DNA of 64,000 bases from Stichopus chloronotus (GCA_021234535.1 CM037838.1:26823969-26887968); one strand, 5' to 3'. Shown: positions 1 through 11,335, numbered from the stretch's first letter. Notes: a model not told the origin generated them from the letters alone. Numbers and translations: made by a program.

Positions 1-97
1 GCAGGTTTTTATTTATGCGACTGGATGTTTTAACAAGGATGAAAGCTGTTTCTTTTGTATGTCACGTTGGTGTATTCTAAACGCCCTATTTCCCTTT
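1..97 (-). mobile_element. Truncated MITE copy (family M1)
   Basis: Read on the minus strand from base 97, this begins AAAGGGAAATAGGGCGTTTA and continues alongside the plus-strand sequence at 28670 onward, with the same order of short matches (GAATACACC, CAAAAGAAA, a TTAAA then CA.TCAGTC block). The copy runs off the left edge of the window. It has no coding capacity. The family is defined by the copies at 28670, 37394 and 44731. Confidence 0.6.
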
Positions 98-1589
98 GTG
101 ACAGATGTTGTTCAAATCCCTGACTTCAAGTACCTTTTATCGCTGGAAAACACTGCCCATGCATTGGGATTAGGGCTACATTGTAAACATACTAAGTTTT
201 CCCAGGGAAAATGTAAATCCATTAAAGGTTAATATCCAAAAAAATTAGTATATCTTATTGAACCATTCAGACAATTTAGGAAAACAGGGTTTAACAGTTA
301 ACAAATAACGTTAGCAGAGACTTACCAAGAAGTAAATGACGTCACATGAAATGTAATAATGTAATCAATGAGGCCTAACTTTAACCGCTGTTGTACATTC
401 AAATTTAATTTTGATAACAATATAAATCAAAACAATGGACGGCATTGTTTCGTTCTGTTCTTTAAGGGTACATTTTGGGGCTTTGCTTTGTTGTCTGTAA
501 CTGGTAGGTGCCCCACTGCATGGCTACAAATAACAATTATGAATTTTCTTGCCTGTGTTGTGCATGCATGTGTAAGATACATACTATGCTCAAAGGGGAA
601 ATTCAGTTCCACTTATGATTCCTATCTCGTGAGTTAATGAATCCCGTTTTTCCTTCTGTTCGCCGTCGCCACCTGGATCCAGCTTTTGGAAAGATTTTAC
701 ACCTAAATGAGAGTTTCTGTTTCTCTCCTACCGATGGTTGTTTAGTTTGATCTTCATACAGAAGGTGGGTATAATTCCTCGAGATCAGAGTGACCATTTG
801 GCTCTGAACGGCTTCTGCTTTAATGCAAGGAGGGAAGGGTGTTGGCGTGTACAACCCGCTGCCATCGGTGTCGGCCAAAACAGAGTGGTATCCGGTATCC
901 AGTTGTGCATGTGAGCCATCTTTCTTTCCTGTGGGGGAGGGGAAGAATTTTCTTACTTGTGTAAGCGTTGCTGCATTGGGAAATCTGCTTCCTGTAAGTT
1001 ATTACAAACATACGGCTTACACATGCAGTGGCGCAGGTAGACTTTTTTTTTTTTTCGAGAGTGTGGGGCAAACTTCAAAACTTTCCAGAAACTTCTCAAG
1101 GTCACACTGATTGTCAGCTGGATTTTGAATGTGGGTGACATCACTGTGGAGGGTATGGAGGACTGGTATGGTGATATAATTAATGGAATTGATGACCGAT
1201 CACTGCCCCGGGGAGATGTCTAAGGGTAGGGAGATTTCATTTTGCAAATTTCGATTCTAGATTTGACTTGAATCTTCAACAATTCCTGTTTCTTAGGTAA
1301 TGATTATTTTTTTTTATCTTGCTTGATGTCATAGCGTGGACCCTATCCTGGGATTGCTTATAATTAGAATATTTTCACCTATTAAATCGAGTGTAAAATT
1401 TTAAAGTCTCAAGGTCGGCAAGCGCACTTGGACACGCGCCTTGTAATTTAGATTGATAATGTGATAAGGCAGTGCACAGTATCGAAAATATTCATAGACT
1501 AACAAACCTGTGATGTATTGATGTTTGTATTACATGGTTTTACCAGTAGCGTCTCTGCACTCACGTGTCATACAATCTGTCATATTTAT
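98..1589. other. Intergenic, no gene recognised
   Basis: Only short ORFs lie here and none resembles a protein family or shows a convincing splice pattern. There is a T-run near 1041 and otherwise unremarkable AT-rich DNA. Confidence 0.6.
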
Positions 1590-2850
1590 GCTACAATATT
1601 ACACTGGTCACCCAGGTCCGTAGCCGGGGGGGGGGGGGGGTGTCGGAGCGTTCGAAAGACCCACCCCAACTTGAGGGAGATCCATTTTTCCAGCCCTGTG
1701 TTTGAAGGGTCAGCTATGAAATATTTTTTATCTTGACATATTGAGGCCGAATTTCCGTTCACTTTTAGCAGGAAGATAAACCTTTCCACTTATGCAATAA
1801 AATGTATACAGGCCCAAACTGACCACAATATCTCATCACTACATACATATACTATGTGTGGTGAGGAGATAATAAGCTCAAACGCGCATGCATGGTTATG
1901 TCATTGTGGCCGTGGATATCATTTAACTAGATACAATACAATGCCCTGGACACACATGCCACGACAACCTGCGACACAACCGCGACCACCCACCGCGTCT
2001 GCTGTGGTCGTGGCGGTGTGACCGGTTCCACGACGAGAGTTCAGTTGTGTCTTAAGCCGTCGCCGGGTCCGATTAAATATGTTCAATTGTAGTCAGCTGC
2101 AGTCGGTACATTTTAAGCCCTGTTCAAACCGCCACGACTACCAAAGAGCGTCTACTCACCTGCGGGGCCAGGGGGGGGGGGGGGCGGAAAGAGGCGACCG
2201 TCTCCCACCCCCCTTGGCCATATTGTGGTATTTTTTTAGGTCTTCGCCAGAAATACCCAGGAGCATAGGTGGAGCCAGGGAAAGGAGGGCGAATAGGGCG
2301 ACCCTGCTTGATCTCATTTTCGCTTTTTTCCCCGCGATATCGCTAAATAGTAATTCCCTTAATTTATGAAGCAGGGGAGGAATGCAGGGTTGGGAGCATG
2401 TATGTATGCATGTAAAACACCCAGGACGGGCCGTTTTCTACTATCTGAGTGGTTTGTAGAGTCAAACGTTTCTTTGAATGCTCATATCGGCATTGCATCA
2501 TTTTTCACAGACTAATTGTTTTTTCAGTAATTGAAAAATTGTAGACATGAGATCTATATTTCAAGGCTGGGTTCATGCAACTGAAAAGACTTGGGAAGGG
2601 CTATTTCCGGCCATCTGAGGGGTTTGTAAAACTCAAAAGTTTCTTGTAAAATGCTCCAGATTGCGGTAAATCTGCAGATTTCAAAATATCCCCTGGGAAA
2701 ATGCTCCCTTACAACTTGCAACTGCATGCTTACGGCACGCCGCAGCCGCTTCCGTATTTGGAAAGAGGTCCACATCTTGGAAGAAAGACCCACCCCTCCA
2801 CATGGGCTGGCTACGGGCCTGTCACCACAGGGTCATCTTGAACTTCCGAC
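1590..2850. repeat. Composite of decayed transposon ends with G/C homopolymers
   Basis: Runs of 12-15 G sit at about 1626-1640 and 2171-2184. The first follows CCGTAGCC and the second follows GGGGCCA, and GGCTGGCTACGGGCC occurs near 2807. A segment at about 2427-2495 (GGGCCGTTTTCTACTATCTG...) is repeated in diverged form at about 2598-2655 (GGGCTATTTCCGGCCATCTG...), each followed by a GTTTGTA...TCAAA.GTTTCTT block. This is typical of mobile-element debris. No ORF of interest is present. Confidence 0.4.
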
Positions 2851-4229
2851 CTGACGTCTTGAACTTCCGAACTATTTGGTATACTTGTCGATGTACTGTA
2901 CGATTTACCTTTTACTATGGATAGGCCTATGTGAAGGACTGAGTCAGTTACCATCTGGGTACAGTTAAAGGGGGACGTAGGCCTACTATTAAACTTACTT
3001 AGTAATGGTCAACAGTAGTCTTCTTTCTTGAGTTACTATCTCTTAATTACAAGACAACAAACAAACCCCTTCCCCTATTTGTAGAGGTGTGTCCCCTCTG
3101 TAGCACAACCCCCCCCCCCTTCCAAAAAAAAGAGAAAGGTAAAGAGAAAGGTTTACGAGATCCTGATTCACTAGTATATATAGATTCAGAATTATCTGGT
3201 ACAAGCGTCCGCTTCGACACCGGATACAGATATCGGTACAATGTTTATGATTGTAGCCAAAAACAGAGGTCTTTGATGTGATATTTCTGTCTGTTCTGGT
3301 AATCAGTAATGCGTATTTATGCAGCATGGCAATGCTAGAAAACATCATCTTATCGACGAGTTCGACTGGTCGGACTAGGGCTGTCCATCGGTAAGGGACA
3401 CTCACGTAGCAGGCTGGAAATATGTCCGTGCTATGAAATGGTTCGTCACACGAAATGTTATTCCAACAAACGTAATCTGGGTAACAAAAACATGATAATA
3501 TCCGTTAATTTCAAAAGGTGTTTAGACGCGACATTGCCGTATCAAATCCACATCTGTAGACTAAAATGAACAATGCATGTGTTAGCCCTGTGATATTTTT
3601 TGCGACAAAAAAAAAAGCACCTGGTTTTGCCCCACCCCAAGACGTGCAGGGGCAGTGGCAAACCTGAGGGTTGGTTAAAAGAGAGGGGGAAAAGTAAACG
3701 TGAAAAACCAATTTCGAATACTTTCTGTTCCACTGCGAACGAACGGACGGTGGTAAAGCATCATGATTTGGTCTGGTGTTCGAAAAGGTTGCACACCCTT
3801 GGTTTAATTAATGGATTTAGCAAGCTCTCCAAGAAGATGGACACATAGTTAAATACTAGATTACTATCCCTGTGTGATTAGAGTTTGTATCTCCTACACT
3901 CTTTAAAAGGACTCTTGCAAGTTGCAAATTAATTATACACAGAAATGCAAACTGGCTATGTGAGCTTCAGTTTCACTTATGTCATGGACAACATCGCTCA
4001 TTGTAGTAAAACAAGTTTGTTGCAACATAGACGTAATTTGTCATTGATTTATCGTCCGTACGCATTCACGTGCCCGAGAATGAATGTGTGAATGCTTCAA
4101 CTGAACTTATGTCGTGGACAGCTTTGCATTATAGTTTGATAAGTTTGCACTTATTCCAACAGAAAAGATAATATATCGTCATGTGAAAGTCTTTTATTTT
4201 CATTTTCTTTCAAGTTCCATTGGACAAAT
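2851..4229. other. Intergenic, no gene recognised
   Basis: Contains a C-run near 3109-3118 and an A-run near 3607. The short ORFs here have no recognisable domains. Confidence 0.55.
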
Positions 4230-4445
4230 AACAATAAATTCAGTCGTTAATTTGATTAAACAACTTAATAATTTGGGTGAACAACTCAACAACTTGATTA
4301 ATCAAGTCATTAATTTAATTAATGAAATTGAAAATTTGATTAATTAAATTTATTGATTTGATTAAACAAGTTAATAACTTGGCGTATAAGTTTGATTAAG
4401 CAAATCATTAATATGATTAATCAACGTAATAATTTTTGATTGAAA
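4230..4445. repeat. AT-rich degenerate short repeat (TAATTTGATTAA-like)
   Basis: The motif TTTGATTAA recurs about every 20-30 bases, mixed with TTAATAA and CAACTTAAT words, as in a decayed tandem array. It is low complexity and non-coding. Confidence 0.6.
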
Positions 4446-4849
4446 AAATGAAGAAAACAATTTAACGCGGCCCTAATGGACGTCCAGTAGGGAAATAAAC
4501 GGCAAACACTTGTTTTGATATTAAACGTTTTATTTGTTAGGCTGACAGCTTTTTGATTCCTTGCCGAAGGCAGGCAAAGAATCTATGCAATAGTGATGAC
4601 GTGTGTGTGTGCCCTTGTTTTCGGATGGGATCGAGGACCGAAACAATAGATTTAAGGTCCTCTGTAGAAAATTCAATAGATTTCTCCGGTCCTCTAAAGA
4701 TTAACAATAGACAGTCTATTGTTAAGGTTAGTGTTGAAGAAGAAAAAACAAAAGAAAGCACAATGAGGTCCTCGGAATGAGTGGAAAACAAAGTTGTGTG
4801 TGTGTGGGTGTGTGACACCTTGGCATGTACAAACCATATCTTAAGAAGA

Positions 4850-5790
4850 AAACAGTGCTCGAACTTCAAAGTTGGCGTGTTGGTAGTCCATCATGAGTAG
4901 ATGATCTCGACTGTTTTTCATGGAGATCAAATGTCATTTGAGGTCACCAGAGCTTAGCGTACGAAAGCCTATCAAGGGAGATATCGCCGCAACCAAAGTC
5001 TGTTGAACCCTCATCATTGGTAGCAACTGATGAGAAGAGGATGTCTGCCATTTCTTGTGGAAGTCAAAGGTCATGTGAGGTCAATAGAGGACATTGCTTG
5101 AAAACATTGTTAACTCCACATCTCAAAGAGGGAAAGGTGCTCGAATATCACACTTACTGTGTTGGCAGTCCATGGTGAGTAGATGATCCCTTTAGGTTTT
5201 CATGGAGGTCAAAAGTAATTTGAGGTCATTAGGGGACATTGCTTGAAAACCCTGTAAACACCATATATCAAGAAGGGAAAGGTGCTCGAATATCAAATTT
5301 GGTGGGTTGGTAGTCCGTGGTAATTAGATGATCCTATTGTTTTTCATGGAGGTCAAAGGTCAGTTGAGGTCACCACAGCATAAAATAAGAAAACGTATAA
5401 GGGAGATATCTCAGGCAATTGAAATGTTGCTGGAACTTCAAACTCTTACCATTGTAGCACCTAATGAGTAGATGATGTCTGTCATTTTTGTGGCAGTCAA
5501 AGGTCCTGGGAATTCAATAGAAGACAGTGTGAAAACCTTGTTAAGCACAGTATCTCAAGAAGTTCAAGCACTTTTCAAGGAAAAGTGCTTGAAATTCAAA
5601 GTTAGTGTGTTGGTAGTTCACTGTGAGTTCATGATCCCTATTGTTTTCCATGGAAGTCAAAGATCAGTTGAGGTCTGAAGAGCTTAAAGTATGAAAAGCT
5701 ATAAAGGATGATGTCTCAGTAGGTGAATGTAACTAGCACTTCAGACTGTCAACGCTGGTGGCACTTGATGAATAGATGATATCTGTTATT
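4850..5790 (+). repeat. Array of ~145-bp monomers containing GGTCAAAGGTCA
   Basis: About seven diverged units start near 4862, 5000, 5142, 5288, 5428, 5588 and 5733. Each has a (G)TTGGTAGTCCATGGTGAG-like block, then AGATGATC, then TTTTCATGGAGGTCAAAGGTCA, and often a GACATTGCTTGAAAACC...ATCTCAAGAAG block. Two sub-types roughly alternate: one has the TGTTGGTAGTCCA form, the other a CAT.GGTAGCA.CTGATGAG form. The same family recurs on the opposite strand at 9050-9400, 25230-25430 and about 34470. Confidence 0.8.
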
Positions 5791-5799
5791 TGAATTAAC

Positions 5800-7190
5800 T
5801 TGTGAATTACCTCTTTCATGACCACAATTGTCATCAAAGCTGAGTGTATGACATTACTCATTCATATTAGCACTTGGCAACAACAAACCCATACGTGAAA
5901 CAGAATGTGGTTGTCTTTCTTGTATTTTGTTTTTCATTTTTATATGGTACCTTCCCTTCTCCACTAGGTTGGTTTTGTTTGTGATTGGCCTTTTTGATTT
6001 ACTTATCTCTTTGTTCGCCACAGAAATATTTATGCTGGATTCTTGATAACTTTAGTCAGATCGTAATATTTGCCACAATCACAAGTCTTTCATCTTTCCT
6101 TCAATATACAGAATTAACATCACACGATGAATCCAACCACGACGAATTTCCAACTTTCATGAAGGGAGAACCCGCAGTAGCCGTTACTGCAACATTTCTT
6201 GTTCCGTGGCAAAGATGCAATGTATTGCTGTGGTAGATTTTTCTTAACTTGTTTTTTTTTTCTGGATTGCTTTGCAAACCGTCTGCGAGAATGAATTTTG
6301 ACTGTTTCCTATCCAGAAATTGGTAAGTTTTCACTTCAGCTTTCAAAGAATTGCTAAGTAAAGGGAGTAGTTGCTAGACTTAATTTACACATGTACTACC
6401 ATGAGTGTTGTAACTGACAGGCAATTCTCTGTGACTTTGTGTCAGTCAAATACACCTCATCAAAATGTAATATATCATGTAAAAACGCATTCATAATTCG
6501 ACAAAAACGTCTGCTGTCCTTAATTCAGTTGTCTCATTTATAGTACGATTTCGATAACGTAACGTATACAACTGCGGTGAAACAACCACAGTTGTACCAG
6601 GGTATTTTGAACTGAACTATATGTGACCAATCATCTCTGATAAGAGAATTTAAAAGTGAAACTATCAGTGTAACAGGTGACATCATGCAGGTAGGGGTAG
6701 GGTGAATTATGTGTAAGCATATACCTCAATCCTTCAGGCAAACAAACGAATCACCCTCAAAGTACTATCATTACTACTAATAGTATGGAACAATAATGAT
6801 AGCAATAGTAATAACAATAATGGTAATAATTATAATGATAACAATAATACTGCCGGCAATGAGATATACTCTGCAAAGGCACCACAACTCCTTACATGTG
6901 TTTGAGGGGCCAACATATTCAACAATACATTGAATGCATACTACATTTCGGAATGTATGGATGTTACTAGTCACGTGTTTTGTCCTTCTACATCTGCATT
7001 TGCTTTACAGGGTTACAGTCATCACGTGTATAGTTGTCATTGAAGTCTACACTGTATCCTACACATGGTTACCATCAGAAGGTAATATTCGATGCCTTGC
7101 AATTTTTTCTTTACCGACAGTGGCGGCGTGTGTATCCTTCCTGGACAGTCTGAGGTTGATCATTTACATGATGGCTAACACTGTAGGAAG
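5800..7190. other. Intergenic, no gene recognised
   Basis: Apart from an ATA/ATG-rich trinucleotide-like stretch at about 6765-6855, nothing stands out. The ORFs are short and lack domain signatures. Confidence 0.5.
6785..6850. repeat. AAT/ATG-rich imperfect microsatellite
   Basis: Imperfect trinucleotide pattern (AATAATGATAGCAATAGTAA and similar). A related stretch lies in lectin intron 3 near 59890. Confidence 0.6.
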
Positions 7191-7193
7191 GCT

Positions 7194-7220
7194 AAGCGGA
7201 GCGCCACATCGGTTGGCGCA
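7194..7220. repeat. Hairpin core repeat, copy 1
   Basis: Contains GCGCCACATCGGTTGGCGC, an inverted repeat with a short loop, preceded by AAGCGGA. Near-identical cores occur at 24156-24182 and 57784-57807 and a partial one at 31147-31162, so this is a dispersed repeat. Confidence 0.65.
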
Positions 7221-7363
7221 AAGGGTTTTAGAAACTATGGACCAAAATATCATCTAGATCCCTAAAAATCTCCTCTTCATGATCCGCAGGCCCCCTTTCA
7301 CCCAGAAAATCTGCTGCTGGGATCCCCCCCCCCCCCACACCGAAACTGGACACCGATTACAGC

Positions 7364-7483
7364 ATGATGTATATAAGTTACTTTATTTTTTTGTGATTGC
7401 GTTGTTGATCTACCTCCCATGTCATAATACAAAAAGTATTCTAAACAAAGTTTCGCCGATTCTATTGGAGGAAACGGCAGGTT
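7364..7483 (+). pseudogene. Possible signal-anchor exon of the glycosyltransferase relic
   Basis: A reading frame here encodes a hydrophobic stretch (YKLLYFFVIALLIYL) followed by a polar stem-like segment. It ends at a good donor, TT|GTAAGT, with the splice point after 7483. A type II membrane anchor followed by a stem is what a Golgi glycosyltransferase would need upstream of the exon at 7768. Two points weaken the call. The nearby ATGs at 7364 and 7367 are out of frame with the hydrophobic stretch, and the donor phase does not match the next exon. It is either a decayed first exon or a coincidence. Confidence 0.25.
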
Positions 7484-7767
7484 GTAAGTAAAGGCCCGTC
7501 GTCATCTTATATGAGCCGAGGTAACAAAATCTAAAGAGAAGGTTACGATCCCCCGCCCCCACCAGATAGCTCCACCAGGTAGGCTACACGGTAACAACAC
7601 TGAGCCTTTTCGTTAGACGTATGGAACGCCCTCTATCGTTTTATCTCATCTACTTATTAAAGACTATCTACTGAAACCCTGTAATACGTATGACCTCACC
7701 TAATAAACTGATAACTTTTTGTTCTTTCACTTCTTCGTGTTTTTAGTTGCTTTTTTTTATTTTTCAG

Positions 7768-8612
7768 ATTTACTTATCCCCCGTTTCAGAAAGTTCGATG
7801 AGAAGAAGACTGCCCGGCGACTTCAGCTTTGAAGCCGAAAATGTTTCCTACCCCACGGTAAACGAAATCCTGAAAAATCTGACCTCCCCGGTATTGGTTA
7901 CCACCGTCAATCACGGATTCTTGCAACTGCTTTTAAACTTACTGTACAGTATACAACGTCTAAACATACAACCCAACATCCTCATCATTTGTGAGGACAA
8001 ACTGGTGTTTCGTGAACTATCTGTAGATCGTGAAACCTTAAGATTGAAATACGACCTGGCGTTGACCTACTTGGAAGAATCGGAGGCGAACGCATCAGAG
8101 TTTGGGAGTGAATCTTATGTTAAACTAGTTCAGAAAAGGGTCTCTTACATTGAACTGCTGTTAAGGAATAACCTCGACGTCTTCTACGTGGATGCTGATG
8201 TAGTCTTGTTGGATGATCCTTTGGAATATATGAAAGGAGAAGAAGATCCTGTTCATTCAGAGCGATAACAATCAAAATACCTCCCTCTGTACAGGATTTT
8301 TCTACATGAGGGCAAACAACCGCACCCGCGAATTGACGCGCACCTGGAACAGAGAACTGCGGAAAGGATAGACTAGGAAATCAGCGCATATTTGGTAAGG
8401 TCCGTGCCAAATTCGGTGACAGGGTCAAAGTAAAAATTCTGCCGACCGATAGGTTCTTCAATGGAGTTTTTTTTCGAGCGCACAAGAATGAACCTTGGGA
8501 TCAAATAGACCCTAAGCCAGTGGAAATTCACGCTAATACAATGATCGGTTATGGCACAAAGGAAGATATGCTTAAAAAGTTCGGATTGTGGTTTCGCTCC
8601 CTTTTAGCGTAG
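7768..8612 (+). pseudogene. Nucleotide-diphospho-sugar transferase-like exon (PF03407 type), frameshifted
   Basis: A polypyrimidine tract and CAG precede 7768, giving a last-exon-like acceptor. The first frame encodes a PF03407-type fold: a VLVTTVNHGFL strand, a basic QKRVSYIELLLR helix, then FYVDADVVLLDDP, whose DxD (GAT GCT GAT, 8191-8199) would bind the metal and sugar nucleotide. The frame ends in TAA near 8266. The downstream motifs survive in two other frames: a CTGFFYMRAN block from about 8246, and from about 8370 an ILPTDRFFNGVFF block, then EIHANTMIGYG and a KFGLWF end with TAG at 8610-8612. Two single-base-type frameshifts (about 8240-8250 and 8365-8372) therefore break an otherwise complete C-terminal domain. 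The family transfers a sugar from a nucleotide sugar in the Golgi; the donor and acceptor here are unknown. A sequencing or assembly error could mimic the lesions. Confidence 0.75.
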
Positions 8613-9049
8613 GCCTACGTTTGGTTTGCATCTGTGCCAAATTTTAATGACCAATCAAAACTTTTGTCCTCTATCAACTGGCAGCTTGCTTGAAAATTTT
8701 TAAGGGCGTTTTCACTGTATCCCACAGAGCCGGAAAATAGTTTGTTACACCTGCAGTGTACATTCGACTTTGCAATTGACTTTAACTTGAGTTAAACGTC
8801 ATCTGTATCTACTACCAATTCTTACAAAAATCGACATTAAAAATTCTGACACCCAAGTTCGTCTGACGAGTTCACTCTAGAGATGCGTCCAAGCTTTCTG
8901 TCTTGATATATTCCATATGAGTATAGTTTTGATAAATTAATCCTTGTTGAGCCAAACGGCTGTTGTCGAAAGTAAGAGGCTGTGTCACTCAACGTGGTTC
9001 AACACTACACATATAAGACAACTATACCTACAAATGCGCAACAAATACC
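8613..9049. other. Intergenic, nothing recognised
   Basis: AT-rich sequence downstream of the transferase relic. No ORF of note and no clear polyadenylation signal close to the stop. Confidence 0.5.
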
Positions 9050-9400
9050 GCATCATTGCAAGTTTCCCTGATGTGATACCTTCCATGATATCTTGAGATA
9101 TCATGTTTACAAGGTTTTCAAAATTTCAGCACTGTTGACACTAAATGACCTTTCACCTCCATAAAAACAACAGGATTCTTGTACTTAATGTGGTACGCCT
9201 ACAAAATATGAGATTTGTCCAACGTTTTTTCTTGAGATATCGTGTTAACAAGTTTTTCATACTTTAACCCCTGGTAACTCCTAAAATGACCTTTGACCTC
9301 CACCAAAAACAATACGGTTTTTTTCACTCAATGTGGTGCACCTACAAACCAGATATCAGGTCTGTTCAAGCTTTACTTCTTGAGATATTTACGAGGTAGA
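9050..9400 (-). repeat. ~145-bp GGTCA-family repeat, about 2.5 units
   Basis: TGACCTTTCACCTCC near 9150 and TGACCTTTGACCTCC near 9287 lie about 143 bp apart, within a repeated context of CTTGAGATAT, AACAAG.TTTTCA and GTGGT.C.CCTACAAA. The reverse complement matches the monomers at 4850-5790. Confidence 0.75.
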
Positions 9401-9421
9401 AATATATATATATATATATAG
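9401..9421. repeat. (TA)n microsatellite
   Basis: About nine consecutive TA units. Confidence 0.85.
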
Positions 9422-9864
9422 ACACATTCATATCCACACACGTTTTGACCCATCATGGAGGGTCCTGGTCACCTTAAGTACTATAGAGGTTTTTGTCGTG
9501 ACGTCATAATTAGCAACTGTTGCTATGCCGCCTGGGTGGAATCAGTTTTTAGTAACTATTAGGCCGTACTGTTTTACTAACACTGCATTGTAGTTATTAC
9601 GATATTGTCATATTTTTTTCATTGCATAACGGATCATAGAAGTCAACTAGCCCTTAACTGTGTAGTCTTAGGCTGTCCAAATCGGAGAGGCAATAAGCCC
9701 GAGCTAACGTTCATCTATTTCCTGCAAATGATGGAAGAAGTAGACGCGTTGTTAATAAGCAGCAGTACATCTCCATACTGTGCGTACGTTGTTTTGTTTT
9801 CCATCCAATGAGACGTTTCTATGGGGGAACGTGACGTCACTGCAAAACCTCTTTACCCTACCAG

Positions 9865-10705
9865 GTTAGATCCCCATGCACCACATATCAACTGCACATA
9901 ATGTTGCAATGATAACTGTTACTATAGCAACTGAGAGAGCCATAATGTTCCCAAAACATCAAGCAACTGCGAGATTTCATTCATACATGTGTATGGATGA
10001 GATTAAAAGATGTCCTCTTGAGCCTAAGACTAACTGCGCACCTTACGTGTGTACAGCAACGTAGATGCATGTCGGCCTTGGCCTTACGCCTAGTCTCTAC
10101 GGAGCGCGTTGCAGTCTGTAACGTGCATGTACTCCTGTTGCTTAGAGTAGTTCGTGCATATCGTAGCATTCAGAAAGATAATAAAACTCTTTTAATAAAA
10201 CAGCTTAGTTCGAGACTGCATTGCTAATATATTTTAGAGTTGATACTTTTATTTTGGTAATTTGATAATAAGTAATGAAAATATTTTAACATACGTGAGA
10301 CAAAAGTGTTTTTATGTCCATAGAAGTCATGTGTTTACATCTTGTTTAGCAAATAAATGTTTTGACGAAAATGACGCAAATAAATCTTTCTTGCAAGTAT
10401 GTTATCCTTGCAAATGCATATTTGCATTTTTTAGCATATTTTAGTTCTCACACAGAGTTTTACTTTGTTAAAATATTTTATAGTTTCAAGTATATTCTTA
10501 ATTTGTAAGAATACTTTAGTTGCTCAAACATTTTTTAATTTGTCAATATATTTTAATTGCATAATATTTATTTTATCCCTCTATATATAATGTATGGGAT
10601 GAGATGTTGTAGCAGCTTATGGCTCTCAGTTGTCATAGCAACAGTTGCCATAGCAAATTATGTGTGGGAGATATTTGCTACCTGGGGGTTCTAACCGGGT
10701 ATGGT
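9865..10705. mobile_element. Foldback element with ~85-bp imperfect terminal inverted repeats
   Basis: The left arm (about 9865-9945: ACCAGGTTAGATCCCC, CACATAATGTTGC, AACTGTTACTATAGCAACTG, AGAGCCATAA) matches the reverse complement of about 10617-10703 in the same order (ACCCGGTTAGAACCCCC, CACATAATTTGC, AACTGTTGCTATGACAACTG, AGAGCCATAA). The interior is about 670 bp, very AT-rich toward the right, with no long ORF. The arrangement is that of a non-autonomous foldback DNA transposon. Target-site duplications are not obvious. Confidence 0.55.
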
Positions 10706-10849
10706 ACTTGAGGAAATCCGGAACATCCTAATAAGTTTGGAAGTCTAAGCATGTGAAGACATGTGTGCGTGTGTGTGTGCGCGAAAGAAAAATTAAATTT
10801 TTTTACCCCCCCCCCAAAAAAAATTCCCTGTTATCCAAATCCTCCTATA

Positions 10850-11335
10850 CCGCAAAATCGATGAAGATCAAAGTTGGGAGATAGGTGACCATGGCCTGAA
10901 GTTGTATCTCCCGTTAAAAATTAAGGTCAAAGGTCAAATTAGTGAATATGTTATTTTTGCTGTATTTCTGAATCCAAAATGGCTATTTTGATGGGACCTG
11001 CAAGCACATGACGGTGTACAAGATTTTATATAAAAATCCTGTTTACATGTTTTAAGGTCAAATGTCAGATTTCGAAGGAAAATTTGACACTGATAATTTG
11101 CATTCACAACTCCCAGACCACAGCGTTGATGCAGGTCAAATGTGGTAGATAGTTGTCTCCCATCAACATTTATGGTCAGAGGTCAAATCTACAAAATGTT
11201 TTGAAAGAATGTTTCACGATTTCCGATAGTCAGTAAGTCGAATAAACTTCAGACTTGGTCCTTAGATCCCTTAGTATGATATGTAGTTGCGTTCAAAGAA
11301 CCGATGACGTCGTAGGTCAGAGGTCACGTTTAGGC
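10850..11335 (+). repeat. Dispersed repeat rich in AGGTCA half-sites
   Basis: Three diverged passages share GGTCAAAGGTCAAATT / GGTCAAATGTCAGATT / GGTCAGAGGTCAAATC words and a ...TCTCCC.T.AA.ATT...GGTCA context, as in a repeat with internal duplication. It includes exact AGGTCAAAGGTCA (10924-10936) and AGGTCAGAGGTCA (11314-11326). Confidence 0.55.

Noticed and set aside
6934..7257. 107-codon hydrophobic ORF
   Set aside because: Its 3' end runs into the dispersed hairpin repeat at 7194, and it has no family resemblance.
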